A stretch of DNA of 64,000 nt from Oceanicola sp. (GTDB lineage: Bacteria; Pseudomonadota; Alphaproteobacteria; Rhodobacterales; Rhodobacteraceae), in NCBI GenBank assembly GCA_022447275.1, contig JAKVBK010000015.1, forward strand, positions 1-64,000. The letters run 5' to 3'. The notes under the pieces are model-generated. The model was not told where the DNA came from, did no database searches, and saw only the letters and a program-made list of their open reading frames with translations. Shown one piece after another: positions 43,876 through 52,557 of the stretch (positions within the stretch are counted from its first letter, which is position 1; each line of letters begins with the position of its first letter). The position numbers and the translations under genes were made by a program.

Positions 43876-44265
43876 AGATCCCGCCTGTACGCTCCTGCGG
43901 TCCGTTCCCCGTTGCAGACATTCTGTGCACGATTGCCGGTGCGCGGCTCCGGTGTGCCGCGGCCGCGTTGTGGTGGTTGCCCTCATTTTTCGGGTCGTCC
44001 GATCGAGATAAAACGGCGGCTTATGCCGCAAATTCGCCCTGATATCTTCCTCTATCTGACCGTTTCAGAGGTGAACCTAGATCGGTAGCTCTTGCAGCTC
44101 CCTTCGATGCCAAACCCTTCCGCCCCCCACCCGGGTTTGGCATCGAGGGTCATTTTGGCCACCCGGCATTTTCGGGAATTGTTTTTCCAAGCAATTTGTC
44201 TGCTGAAACCCTTGCGCGTTCTGGTATACCAGCTAACTGTGGCATCAGTCGTGAGGGAGACGTGA
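43876..44265. other. intergenic region with strong hairpin before the GGT gene
   Basis: This 390-bp stretch follows the STAS/kinase pair and precedes the gamma-glutamyltransferase gene. It has no supported protein gene. It contains the hairpin at 44102-44148 and, between 43995 and 44080, AT-richer sequence that could hold a promoter or an unannotated small RNA. Confidence 0.4.
44102..44148 (+). terminator. long stable hairpin, terminator-like or RNA element
   Basis: TCGATGCCAAACCC (44104-44117) and GGGTTTGGCATCGA (44133-44146) are exact 14-base complements, extendable by a G-T and a C-G pair, with a 15-base C-rich loop. The downstream run is only GTCATTTT, so termination would be weak. It lies 227 bases after the kinase stop and 118 before the GGT start, which also suits the 3' end of a small RNA. 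Confidence 0.55.
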
Positions 44266-45849
44266 ATGCGAGATTTTCAGATGCCGGGCCGCTCGGCCGT
44301 CTGGGCCGACAATGGGATGTGTGCAACATCACACCCGCTTGCGGCGAATGTGGCTTTGGACATCCTGAAAGCAGGCGGAAACGCCGTTGATGCCGCCATT
44401 GCGGGCGCCGTGCTTCTGGGGCTGTGTGAGCCACAGATGACAGGCATTGGCGGAGATGTCTTCGCGCTGGTCAAGCCTGCCGGTTCTGAGACGCCGGTTG
44501 CTTTGAACGGATCCGGGCGTGCTCCTGCTGCGTTCGATGCGGCGGCACTGCGGGCGGAGGGGCATCAGACAATCCCATTGGGCTCTGCCCATGCGGTGAC
44601 AGTTCCCTGCGCCGTAGACGGCTTTCACAAATTGTCCGAACGGTATGGCAAGCTGGGCCTGTCTGACAGCCTCGCTCCCGCCATCCGCTACATGCGCGAG
44701 GGTGTGCCTGTTGCCCCCCGCGTGGCCTTTGACTGGGCCGATGCTGTAGACACCTTGCAGGGCCCCGGCCGCGAGGCATTCCTTGTAAATGGTGCGGCGC
44801 CGCGAGCTGGCGACAGGTTTGCGCTGCCAAAGCAGGCGCAAGCTCTGGAGGCAATTGCACGCGATGGGCGTGACGGCTTCTACAAAGGGGCAGTTGCCGA
44901 GGACATGCTTGCCACCCTGCGCGCGGCAGGTGGTGTTCATACGGAAGCAGATTTCGCCGATGCGTCGGCCACTTGGACAACCCCAATCAATGGCAGTTAT
45001 CGCGGGCTTGATATCGTTGAGCATCCGCCAAATGGGCAGGGCGCTGCTGCGCTATTGCTGGCCAACATTTTGTCCCGGTTTGATCTTGCGGCACTGGATC
45101 CCATGGGGGCGCAACGCATCCATCTGGAAGCCGAGGCCACGAAGCTGGCCTATGACGCCCGTGACCGCTTCATCGCCGATCCCGACTACATGGCAGACCC
45201 GTCCTATCTTGGTCGGCCTGAGTTGGCAGAGGCCCTTGCCGCCCTGATCGATCTGGGCAAGGCGATGCCAACCCCGCCGCCGGGCACGGAAGCGGTTCAC
45301 AAGGATACGATCTATATCACCGTGGTGGATAAGGATCGCATGGCCGTGTCCCTGATCTATTCGATCTTCCACAGCTTTGGCTCTGGTTTGGCCTCTGATA
45401 CGTTTAATATCCTTCTGCACAATCGCGGCGCAGGCTTCACGCTGCAGGAAGGACATCCGAACGAGGCCGCTCCGGGCAAGCGGCCGATGCACACAATTTT
45501 GCCCGGCATGCTGGCCCAGAACGGGCGCATCCTCGCCCCCTTCGGTGTGATGGGCGGCCAGTACCAGTCCACGGGGCACGCCCGCTTCTTTTCCAATTTG
45601 GTGGATTTCGGCATGGATCTGCAAACGGCGCTCGACATGCCCCGGTCGTTCTCGACGCCGGAGGGTGTGCTGCAGGTTGAACGCGGTTACAGCGACGATG
45701 TGCGCGCCACGCTGTCAGACATGGGTCACAACGTGGTCATCCCAGAGGGCCCTATTGGGGGCGCGCAGTCGATCCGGATTGATCCCGAGACCGGCGTTCT
45801 GGAAGGGGCGAGTGATCCGCGCAAAGACGGGTGTGCGCTGGGCTACTGA
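44266..45849 (+). CDS. gamma-glutamyltransferase family protein
   Basis: A 527-residue Ntn-hydrolase precursor of the GGT family, which cleaves itself into two subunits and hydrolyses or transfers gamma-glutamyl groups (or acylates related substrates). The large-subunit part starts CATSHPLAANVALDILKAGG and has AVDAAIAGAVLLGLCEPQMT and GIGGDVFALV. The predicted nucleophile Thr is in HKDTIYITVVDKDRMAVSLI (about 347), then SFGSGLAS, LHNRGAGF, PGKRPMHTILPGM and GVMGGQYQSTGH. No signal peptide is seen, unlike E. coli Ggt, so it may be cytosolic like YwrD/oxamate-amidohydrolase-type members. GAGGGAGA precedes ATG 44266. Confidence 0.9.
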   Translation: MRDFQMPGRSAVWADNGMCATSHPLAANVALDILKAGGNAVDAAIAGAVLLGLCEPQMTGIGGDVFALVKPAGSETPVALNGSGRAPAAFDAAALRAEGHQTIPLGSAHAVTVPCAVDGFHKLSERYGKLGLSDSLAPAIRYMREGVPVAPRVAFDWADAVDTLQGPGREAFLVNGAAPRAGDRFALPKQAQALEAIARDGRDGFYKGAVAEDMLATLRAAGGVHTEADFADASATWTTPINGSYRGLDIVEHPPNGQGAAALLLANILSRFDLAALDPMGAQRIHLEAEATKLAYDARDRFIADPDYMADPSYLGRPELAEALAALIDLGKAMPTPPPGTEAVHKDTIYITVVDKDRMAVSLIYSIFHSFGSGLASDTFNILLHNRGAGFTLQEGHPNEAAPGKRPMHTILPGMLAQNGRILAPFGVMGGQYQSTGHARFFSNLVDFGMDLQTALDMPRSFSTPEGVLQVERGYSDDVRATLSDMGHNVVIPEGPIGGAQSIRIDPETGVLEGASDPRKDGCALGY

Positions 45850-45876
45850 GGCGCATTTCCCGCACCATTCAAAAGC

Positions 45877-45905
45877 AAAAGGCGCCGCAGGACCGGCGCC
45901 TTTTT
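45877..45905. terminator. bidirectional terminator between GGT gene and hspQ
   Basis: AAAAGGCGCC (45877-45886) and GGCGCCTTTTT (45895-45905) form a ten-base stem with an eight-base loop. T-rich tails on both strands serve the convergent genes ending at 45849 and 45930. Confidence 0.88.
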
Positions 45906-45929
45906 GCGTCAGAACCATCGTTCTAGAGG

Positions 45930-46256
45930 TTAATTCAGCTGGAAATGCAGCTCATAGGACCCGTTGCTGAAATTGCCGAACATGTCTGCCAGATCAGGGT
46001 GATCGACAGGCTCCCCCGATTTGTCGATGACAAGGTTCTGCTCTGAGACGTAGGCCACGTAGTAGCTCTGATCGTTTTCTGCCAGAAGGTGGTAGAAGGG
46101 CTGTTCCTTGGCGGGACGGTTTTCTTCGGGGATCGACTGGTACCATTCCTCGGTGTTCGAGAACATGGCGTCCACGTCAAAGACCACCCCCCGGAAGGGG
46201 TGCTTGCGGTGCCGGACAACCTGTCCGAGGTGATACTTGGCTTGCTTTAACATCAT
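45930..46256 (-). CDS. hspQ: heat shock protein HspQ
   Basis: A 108-residue small protein of the HspQ/YccV (hemimethylated-DNA-binding) family, a specificity-enhancing factor for Lon protease. Features are AKYHLGQVVRHRKHPFRGVV, FDVDAMFSNTEEWYQSIPEE, RPAKEQPFYHLLAEND and AYVSEQNLV near residue 70. Two adjacent ATGs (46256 and 46253) are possible starts, with AGGGGG upstream. Being heat-inducible in enterobacteria, it may be sigma-32 controlled here, but I cannot pick out a convincing box. Confidence 0.92.
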   Translation of the reverse strand: MMLKQAKYHLGQVVRHRKHPFRGVVFDVDAMFSNTEEWYQSIPEENRPAKEQPFYHLLAENDQSYYVAYVSEQNLVIDKSGEPVDHPDLADMFGNFSNGSYELHFQLN

Positions 46257-46342
46257 AACGGTGTAACCCCCTACCCCTCAGATGTAGGGCAAATTTGAAC
46301 TGTTTGTCCATGCGAGCAGCGGTAAATCAAGGGAAACAGTCC

Positions 46343-47254
46343 GTGAACGTGATCGTGACAGTGCTCGAAGTCGTCGTGCCTATCTTCGCGGTTGCGGCTA
46401 TCGGCTTTGGCTGGGTCAAGCTCGGCTATGACTATCCGCAGGCCTTCATTACACGCCTTAGCATGTTGCTGGCAATGCCCTGTTTGGTGTTCGTCACCCT
46501 TGCCCGGACGGAGCTTTCACCAGAGACGCTGGGCACGGTTTTGCTGGCTGCTATCGTGGCCCATGTGGCCATCGGCCTTGCCATGGTTGTGCTGTGCCGG
46601 ATCGCGGGTTTGCAGCGAGAAACCTATCTGGCGCCGCTGATCTTCGGCAATACGGGCAATCTGGGTTTGCCGCTGGCTTTGTTCGCGTTCGGTCAGCCCG
46701 GGCTGGAGGTGGCGATTGTCATATTTGCGGTCTCTGCGGTGGGCAGTTTCACCTATGGCGTCTGGGTTGTCTCGGGGGGCGGGCGGGGCGCCCGCGTGCT
46801 GCTGGAGCCGATCGTACTGTCCTGCTTTCTGGGGGCGGCCTTTCTGCTGACCGGCTGGGATCTGCCACCCATTGCCGTGCGCACCCTCGATCTGGTTGGC
46901 CAACCGGCGATCCCACTTATGCTGCTGACCCTTGGGGCGGCGGTCAGCCGGTTGGCGGTGCGAGATCTTGCGCGCCCTCTTGTTCTGAGCTTGCTCAAGC
47001 TGGTGATCTGTGTGGCTGCAGCGATTGCCGTGGCGCGTGGTTTCGGCCTTGGTCAAGTGGCGCAGGCGGTATTGGTATTGCAGATGATCGCGCCCGTGGC
47101 TGTCACCGGATATCTGATCGCATTGCGCGCCCGCGAAGCGGGCAACCCCGAGGGGGACGGCCCGGATCCGGATGCGGTTGCGGGGCTCGTCGTCATCTCT
47201 ACGTTGCTGTCCGTGATCAGCCTGCCCTTGGTCTTGGGCTTTCTGGTGGGCTGA
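46343..47254 (+). CDS. AEC family transporter
   Basis: A 303-residue auxin-efflux-carrier-type inner-membrane protein with about ten hydrophobic segments in two five-helix halves. The start region reads VIVTVLEVVVPIFAVAAIGF, and LIFGNTGNLGLPLALFAFG (about 110) is the conserved mid-helix Asn-Pro-type motif of the family. The second half ends LVVISTLLSVISLPLVLGFL. The start is probably GTG 46343; the ATG at 46295 gives a polar extension without support. Substrate, possibly an organic anion such as malonate, is unknown. Confidence 0.88.
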   Translation: MNVIVTVLEVVVPIFAVAAIGFGWVKLGYDYPQAFITRLSMLLAMPCLVFVTLARTELSPETLGTVLLAAIVAHVAIGLAMVVLCRIAGLQRETYLAPLIFGNTGNLGLPLALFAFGQPGLEVAIVIFAVSAVGSFTYGVWVVSGGGRGARVLLEPIVLSCFLGAAFLLTGWDLPPIAVRTLDLVGQPAIPLMLLTLGAAVSRLAVRDLARPLVLSLLKLVICVAAAIAVARGFGLGQVAQAVLVLQMIAPVAVTGYLIALRAREAGNPEGDGPDPDAVAGLVVISTLLSVISLPLVLGFLVG

Positions 47255-47356
47255 GCCGGGTGCGTGCCCGGTGCAGAAGTGATCAGCCGGTTGTTTCCTT
47301 GTGCTGCGTTTCGCGCTATTGTTGGCACAACAAAAAACGAACACATAGGCAGAGGC

Positions 47357-47935
47357 ATGAGCAGACTCCTTTGCGCACTGGGTCTTGTGGCCCTTCTCGC
47401 AGCTTGCGGAGGTGGCAGCGGTTCGCCCCCCCGCAACCTTGAGGACGCGTGCGCCATCGCGCGGGATAAACCCCGCTATCTCAAGGCGTTTCAGAGCACT
47501 GAACGGAAATGGGGTGTGCCCGTGGCCGTGCAGATGGCGACGATCTACCAAGAGAGCAAGTTTCGCGGGGATGCGCGCACGCCGCACCGGTATTCGCTGG
47601 GCGTGATCCCGATGGGGCGCCAAAGCTCAGCTTATGGTTATTCCCAGGCGCTGGACGCCACATGGGATGAATACCGCCGCGCCGAAGGGCGCTCTAGTGC
47701 CAAGCGTGACCGGATCGAAGACGCGACCGACTTTATGGGCTGGTATATGACCCTGACCCTCGAACGGAACGGCATCGCCCTGACGGATACACGCAACCAG
47801 TACCTCGCCTATCACGATGGCCATACGGGCTATGCGCGTGGCAGCTATCGTGGAAAGCCATGGCTGATGCGGATCGCGGGTGAAGTGGCCAGCCGCGCGG
47901 TGGTGTATGACCTGCAGCTAGCCAGCTGCACCTGA
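47357..47935 (+). CDS. lipoprotein with lysozyme-like transglycosylase (SLT) domain
   Basis: A 192-residue protein with a lipobox LLAACG (Cys about residue 17), so lipid-anchored in the envelope. The SLT domain starts YLKAFQSTERKWGVPVAVQM, has the catalytic Glu in TIYQESKFRGDA (about 66), and SSAYGYSQALDATWDEYRR and YLAYHDGHTGYARGSY complete the fold. It would cut the glycan backbone of peptidoglycan. ATG 47357 is preceded by AGGCAGAGG; the frame to 47264 overlaps the transporter end and lacks a signal. Converges on the amidase gene. Confidence 0.88.
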   Translation: MSRLLCALGLVALLAACGGGSGSPPRNLEDACAIARDKPRYLKAFQSTERKWGVPVAVQMATIYQESKFRGDARTPHRYSLGVIPMGRQSSAYGYSQALDATWDEYRRAEGRSSAKRDRIEDATDFMGWYMTLTLERNGIALTDTRNQYLAYHDGHTGYARGSYRGKPWLMRIAGEVASRAVVYDLQLASCT

Positions 47936-47989
47936 CCCATACGGGCGGCGGCATGTTGGTTTGTTTGCCGCCCGCATACACTCTCCGCG

Positions 47990-49318
47990 CTATGACAGGG
48001 CGTGCTCTGCCGCCTGAGACAGGCGTAGCAACTGGCCTTCGCGCCCGGGCTGAACCATCAGTGAAATGCCGGTGGCGGGCAGGCCCGTTGGCACTGTGAC
48101 CACCGCAAGGCCCATCAGATTGCCAATGCGGGTGTTGCGCAGGGTGAGCAGATTGGCCCGCACAAAGTACTCCACATCGGTTTCCAGCCGGGCCACGTTG
48201 GGCGGCATGATCGGACAGGTGGGCACCAGCACCGCGTCATAGATTGCGGTGTCTTGGCGGTACTGTTCCCGGAACCTGTCAAGCGTCTGCCAGGCGGCGA
48301 CAAAATCAGCGGCACCCACATCACGTCCGCCCCGGAAACGTTCGCGCACATTGGCAAACATGGCCTCGGGGTTGGCCTCAATCATGTCTTTCCAGGTGCC
48401 GTATGCTTCGGCGGGATAGAGGGTCGGCGACAGGCTGTTTGCCTCTGTGATGTAGGGCAGTTCGATGCGGTCAACCTGCGCACCTGCGGCCTGCAGCCGT
48501 TCCACAGCGCTGTCAAACCCGGCTTTGGGCGCGCCTTCAATATCGTCGAAGGCCAGGGTCTTGAGAACGGCCAGTCGTTTGCCTTTCAGGCTGGCGCCAC
48601 GCAGATCCGCGGGGGCCGTCTCTGCCATGATCGCATTCAGCAGGTTGGCATCCTCGACTGTGCGGCAAAGGGGGCCGACCGTGTCAAACCGGGCGCAGAG
48701 GGGCACCACACCGTCGAGTGGCAAAGCGCCATGGGCGGTTTTGAAGCCGACCAGATCATTCCAGACCGCCGGAATACGGACCGAGCCGCCGGTATCTGAT
48801 CCGATCCCGGCAGCGGCCAGACCATGGGCGGTGGACGCCGCCGCCCCTGACGATGAGCCGCCGGGCGCATTTTCCGGATCGTGGATGTTGGGGGGCGTGG
48901 CGGTCATCGGGTTTACGCCAAGGCCGCTGAAGGCCAGCTCTGTCAGATGGGTCTTGCCAAGGCAGACCATGCCCGCAGCGGTTGCGCGCGCCAGAACAAG
49001 TGCGTCGGATTGGGGCACGCGGTCTTCCAGAAGGCGGGTGCCTGCCTCGGTTGCGGTGCCGGCGCTGTCAAAGAGGTCTTTCCAACTGATCGGCACCCCA
49101 TCGAGCGGGGAACGGCGCACACCAAGCCGTGCGCGTTCTGCGGCTGCGGCGGCTTCGGCGCGCGCACGCATCGGCGTGAGGCGGGCGTAAATCCTGTCGG
49201 AAACATCACTATCTGCAATCGCCTGCAGAAATGTGTCGGTCAGGGCGACAGGATCAATCTCACCTGCGCCGATACCCCGCCCCAAATCTGCTGCGGTCAT
49301 TGAAAGCCACTCTTGCAT
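47990..49318 (-). CDS. amidase (amidase signature family)
   Basis: A 442-residue Ser-Ser-Lys amidase. The catalytic Lys is in GVPISWKDLFDSAGT (about 76), the Ser pair in PGGSSSGAAASTAHGLAAAG (about 151) and GSDTGGSVRIPA (about 175). FDTVGPLCRTVEDANLL is the following conserved block. It is close in size to GatA and bacterial aliphatic amidases, but no gatB/gatC is present, so it acts on small amides. AGGGGG precedes ATG 49318; upstream in-frame starts overlap ubiH. It is divergent from ubiH with only 46 bp between. Confidence 0.9.
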   Translation of the reverse strand: MQEWLSMTAADLGRGIGAGEIDPVALTDTFLQAIADSDVSDRIYARLTPMRARAEAAAAAERARLGVRRSPLDGVPISWKDLFDSAGTATEAGTRLLEDRVPQSDALVLARATAAGMVCLGKTHLTELAFSGLGVNPMTATPPNIHDPENAPGGSSSGAAASTAHGLAAAGIGSDTGGSVRIPAVWNDLVGFKTAHGALPLDGVVPLCARFDTVGPLCRTVEDANLLNAIMAETAPADLRGASLKGKRLAVLKTLAFDDIEGAPKAGFDSAVERLQAAGAQVDRIELPYITEANSLSPTLYPAEAYGTWKDMIEANPEAMFANVRERFRGGRDVGAADFVAAWQTLDRFREQYRQDTAIYDAVLVPTCPIMPPNVARLETDVEYFVRANLLTLRNTRIGNLMGLAVVTVPTGLPATGISLMVQPGREGQLLRLSQAAEHALS

Positions 49319-49364
49319 GCAATCCCCCTGCGCTGACTGCGGCATGCTATCCACCCCCGCAGAG

Positions 49365-50624
49365 ATGGACAATCCCACCACACAGGCCATAGTTCAGGCC
49401 ATGGATATGCAAGATCTCGTCATCGTCGGAGGCGGGCTGAACGGCCCGGCCCTTGCTCTTGCCGCCGCGCAGGCGGGGCTACGTGTGACCATCGTTGACC
49501 GGCTGCCCGCTGCCGCGCGCGCTGATGCGGGCTTTGACGGCCGGTCCTATGCGCTGGCGCTCAGTTCCAAGCGGCTGCTCGGGGCGATTGGCATCTGGAA
49601 GGATGTGGCCGCGCAAGCGCAGCCCATTTCCAAGGTGATTGCTTCGGATGGCCGGCCGGGGGAGGGCGCAAGCCCGCTGCTGCTCGATCTGGATGCGGCT
49701 GAGGTGGAGGAAGGCCCGTTCGGCTACATGCTGGAGGACCGCTTTTTGCGCCCGGCCTTGCTCACTGCGCTGGCCGCCGATGATCGGATTACCCAATTGG
49801 CGGAAGCAGATGTGATTGGCCAATCTGTCGAGAGCGGCCATGCGCGCGTCCACTTGGCCAATGGGGACAGCATCACCGCGTCGCTGATTGTGGGCGCTGA
49901 TGGGCGACGCTCTGGCACGGCAGAGCGGGCCGGGATCGGGCGTATGGGCTGGGAATACGGCCAGACGGCCCTTGTCTGCGCGGTGAACCATGCGCGCCCC
50001 CACGAGGGCATTGCGCACCAGTTCTTCATGCCCGCAGGCCCGTTGGCAATCCTGCCGCTGCCGGGAAATCGCGCGTCCATCGTTTGGTCGGAGCGGACGG
50101 CGAAGGCCGAGGAACTGGCCAAGGGGGATGACGCGGCTTTCCTGTCGGCGTTGCGCCCGGCCTTTGGGGATTTTCTGGGTGAGATCAGCCTGGCGGGCGC
50201 GCGCTGGAGTTATCCGCTGAACCTGACCATGGCCAAAAGCACTGTTGCGGACCGTGTGGCGTTGATCGGGGATGCGGCGCAGGGCGTGCATCCCATTGCC
50301 GGGCAGGGCCTCAATCAGGGCCTGCGCGATGTGGGCACGCTGGCCCAAGTGCTGGCCGATGCGCGTCGGCGCGGAGAAGACATTGGCAGCCCGCTCGTGC
50401 TGGAGCGTTATCGTGCTTGGCGCAGCTTTGACAGAGCGGCCCTTGCCCTCGCCACAGATACATTCAACCGGCTGTTTTCGAATGATAACCCACTGCTACG
50501 CTTGGGGCGTGATCTTGGCATGGCCGCGGTCACTGCAGCGCCGGGTTTGCGGCGCCGTTTCATGCGCGAAGCCGCCGGTCTGACAGGGGATGTGCCGCGC
50601 CTGCTGCAGGGCCAACCGGCCTGA
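49365..50624 (+). CDS. ubiH: UbiH/UbiF/COQ6 family FAD-dependent ubiquinone hydroxylase
   Basis: A roughly 419-residue flavin monooxygenase of ubiquinone ring hydroxylation, peripheral on the inner membrane. The N-terminal dinucleotide fold is LVIVGGGLNGPALALAAAQA, the middle motif VGADGRRSGTAERAGIG, and the C-terminal GD motif is RVALIGDAAQGVHPIAGQGL plus NQGLRDVG, all standard. Start may be ATG 49365 or 49401; neither has a strong ribosome site. UbiH, UbiF and UbiL-type functions (C5, C6 or C1 hydroxylation) cannot be separated by sequence reading, so the symbol is generic. Confidence 0.88.
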   Translation: MDNPTTQAIVQAMDMQDLVIVGGGLNGPALALAAAQAGLRVTIVDRLPAAARADAGFDGRSYALALSSKRLLGAIGIWKDVAAQAQPISKVIASDGRPGEGASPLLLDLDAAEVEEGPFGYMLEDRFLRPALLTALAADDRITQLAEADVIGQSVESGHARVHLANGDSITASLIVGADGRRSGTAERAGIGRMGWEYGQTALVCAVNHARPHEGIAHQFFMPAGPLAILPLPGNRASIVWSERTAKAEELAKGDDAAFLSALRPAFGDFLGEISLAGARWSYPLNLTMAKSTVADRVALIGDAAQGVHPIAGQGLNQGLRDVGTLAQVLADARRRGEDIGSPLVLERYRAWRSFDRAALALATDTFNRLFSNDNPLLRLGRDLGMAAVTAAPGLRRRFMREAAGLTGDVPRLLQGQPA

Positions 50625-50645
50625 GCGGGCGTCAAACCGCCAAGA

Positions 50646-50888
50646 TCAGTCGAGCTCGCGCGCCTCATCGGGCAGCATGATCGGAATGCCGTTGCGGATC
50701 GGGAAGGCGAGATGCGCATTGCGGGAAATCAATTCCCCTGCTGCGCTGTCATACTCAAGCCGGCCCTGCGTGACAGGGCAGACCAAGCTTTCCAGCATGC
50801 GCCGATCTATGGCGATGCTGCGCGGCGCATCTGCCGCGGTGGTGTCCGCCGTCGGCTCCACGTCGCTGGGAGGTTCGCTTTCGGTCAT
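50646..50888 (-). CDS. Trm112 family protein
   Basis: An 80-residue protein with an acidic N-terminal extension ([19 protein letters not shown]), followed by the Trm112 domain: [37 protein letters not shown] and [11 protein letters not shown]. Only one cysteine of the usual zinc knuckle remains, as is common in this bacterial form. Eukaryotic Trm112 activates methyltransferases; the bacterial role is unsure. ATG 50888 overlaps the LON-domain gene by four bases. Confidence 0.85.
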   Translation of the reverse strand: MTESEPPSDVEPTADTTAADAPRSIAIDRRMLESLVCPVTQGRLEYDSAAGELISRNAHLAFPIRNGIPIMLPDEARELD

Positions 50889-51532
50889 TGGATCACCTTG
50901 CCGCCCTCGCCATTGCGCAGGGCAAATTCGATCAGCGTGACCAGCGTTTCGCGCCGTGTCGACAGGGATGGGGCTTCCAGCAGCGCCTGTTTGTCTTCTA
51001 CTTCGAACGGGCACAGCATCGAGAGCGAGTTGATCAGCAACTCGTCATCGGCATCCTCGAGATTGTCCCAATCTGTCGAAAGGCCCCTGTCCTCGAAATA
51101 GCGCTTGAGCTTGCCAAGGAACTCCGTGCGGGCGAAGTCAGGATCGGTTTCAGTGCTGCCCAGATCCCGCTCAAAGCCCGTCCAGGTGACATTGGCCTTG
51201 ATATAGGGGGTAAAGCCTTCCTCCTCGGCCGTGATCCGGAAGCGAGAGATGCCCGCAAGCGTGATCATGTAGCGCCCATCTTCGGTTTCGGAAAAGCCGG
51301 ACACACGGCCCGCGCAGCCGATCTGATGCAGCTTGCGTTCGCCGCCTGGCCCCGGCACTTCGCGCGGCTGAACCATGCCGATCAGCCGGTGACGCGTTTT
51401 CAAGCTGTCGTCGAGCATGGCCAGATAGCGGGGCTCAAACAGGTGCAACGGCAGCCGGGCGCGGGGCAGAAGCAACGCGCCAGGCAGCGGAAACAAAGGG
51501 ATTGTGTCGGGCAGATCTGCGGCTGAGAACAT
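50885..51532 (-). CDS. LON peptidase substrate-binding domain protein
   Basis: A 215-residue protein consisting of the N-terminal (substrate-binding) domain of Lon without ATPase or protease parts. Features are [56 protein letters not shown] and a C-terminal helical part with [19 protein letters not shown] plus TRRETL. The cellular function of such stand-alone domains is unknown; they may bind unfolded or specific proteins. It forms an operon with the YbbN-like gene (25 bases upstream) and the Trm112 gene. Confidence 0.92.
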   Translation of the reverse strand: MFSAADLPDTIPLFPLPGALLLPRARLPLHLFEPRYLAMLDDSLKTRHRLIGMVQPREVPGPGGERKLHQIGCAGRVSGFSETEDGRYMITLAGISRFRITAEEEGFTPYIKANVTWTGFERDLGSTETDPDFARTEFLGKLKRYFEDRGLSTDWDNLEDADDELLINSLSMLCPFEVEDKQALLEAPSLSTRRETLVTLIEFALRNGEGGKVIQ

Positions 51533-51557
51533 GATTTATACCTAGTCCGTATCCGGT

Positions 51558-52463
51558 CTAGGCAAATATCATTGACGAGAGTTTACGACGCCCCTTCAAA
51601 ACGCGGGGATCATCGGCCTTGAGCGCATCGAAGATTGTGAACAGCTGGGCCCGCGCCGCGCCGTCATTCCACTCGCGGTCGATGCGGAACAGTTCGAGCA
51701 AGGTTTCAATCGCGCCTTCCACGTCATCGGCGGCATGCAAGGCCGTGGCAAGATCAAACCGGGCTTGCAGATTGTCAGGCTCGGCTGTCACCAAGGCGCG
51801 CAGCTCCGCTTCTGGGCCTGCACTTGCAGCTTGGGCGCGCAGGTCCAGCTGGGCGCGGGCCGCTTCAAGCTCGGCGGTTTCGGCCAGGGCCTCGGGGGCC
51901 GCGTTCAGCAGCGCGGCGGCTTTTTCGTCTTCGTCGAGGGCGAGATGGGCCTGTATCAAGCCGCCATAGGCGGCCGCGTTTTCAGGCTCTTCCTCGAGGA
52001 TGGCTGCAAATGTCTGGGCAGCATCCACGGCGGCGCCTTCTTCGAGCATCTGCTCGGCTGCGGCCACGGCTTCGGCCAGACCATCATCCCCGCCAAGCGC
52101 GCCGACGCGATCCACGAAGGCCTGCAGTTCCGAAGCGGGCAGCGCGCCCTGGAAGCCATCGACCGGCTGGCCCTGATAAAAGGCATAGACCGTCGGGATC
52201 GACTGGATGCGCAGTTGGGCGGCGATGGCCTGGTTCTGGTCAACATCGATCTTGACCATCTTGACCTTGCCGCCTGCGGCCTGAACCGCCGCCTCGAGGG
52301 CGGGGCCCAGGGTTTTGCAGGGGCCACACCAAGGGGCCCAGAAATCGACGATGACCGGGACCTCCTGAGAGGCTTCCACCACGTCGGCCATGAAGGTCTG
52401 TTCTGTGGTGTCTTTGATGAGATCGGTTGCGGGTGTCGCGGAAGACTGGCCGAGTTCGAGCAT
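51558..52463 (-). CDS. thioredoxin-TPR co-chaperone, YbbN/CnoX-like
   Basis: A 301-residue protein with an N-terminal thioredoxin domain (VIVDFWAPWCGPCKTLGPAL, active-site WCGPC at about 47) and tetratricopeptide repeats after about 130, rich in Ala and Glu. Unlike E. coli CnoX, which has lost one redox cysteine, both are kept here, so it may act as an oxidoreductase as well as a holdase handing clients to GroEL or DnaK. The C-terminal ALKADDPRVLKGRRKLSSMI is the usual ending. First gene of the operon with the LON-domain and Trm112 genes. Confidence 0.92.
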   Translation of the reverse strand: MLELGQSSATPATDLIKDTTEQTFMADVVEASQEVPVIVDFWAPWCGPCKTLGPALEAAVQAAGGKVKMVKIDVDQNQAIAAQLRIQSIPTVYAFYQGQPVDGFQGALPASELQAFVDRVGALGGDDGLAEAVAAAEQMLEEGAAVDAAQTFAAILEEEPENAAAYGGLIQAHLALDEDEKAAALLNAAPEALAETAELEAARAQLDLRAQAASAGPEAELRALVTAEPDNLQARFDLATALHAADDVEGAIETLLELFRIDREWNDGAARAQLFTIFDALKADDPRVLKGRRKLSSMIFA

Positions 52464-52557
52464 GTGTCTGTGCTTTCCGAAGCTGCTGGACGTTGCTTGT
52501 TTAGATGGCGTAGCGCGGCCCGCGATGCAAGGTCAGCGGGCGCGGATACGGGTGGAA

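Noticed and set aside
47943-47973. GGGCGGC/GCCGCCC hairpin between the SLT lipoprotein and amidase genes
   Set aside because: Loop of 17 bases and no T-tract on either strand; only a possible weak bidirectional terminator, so not listed.
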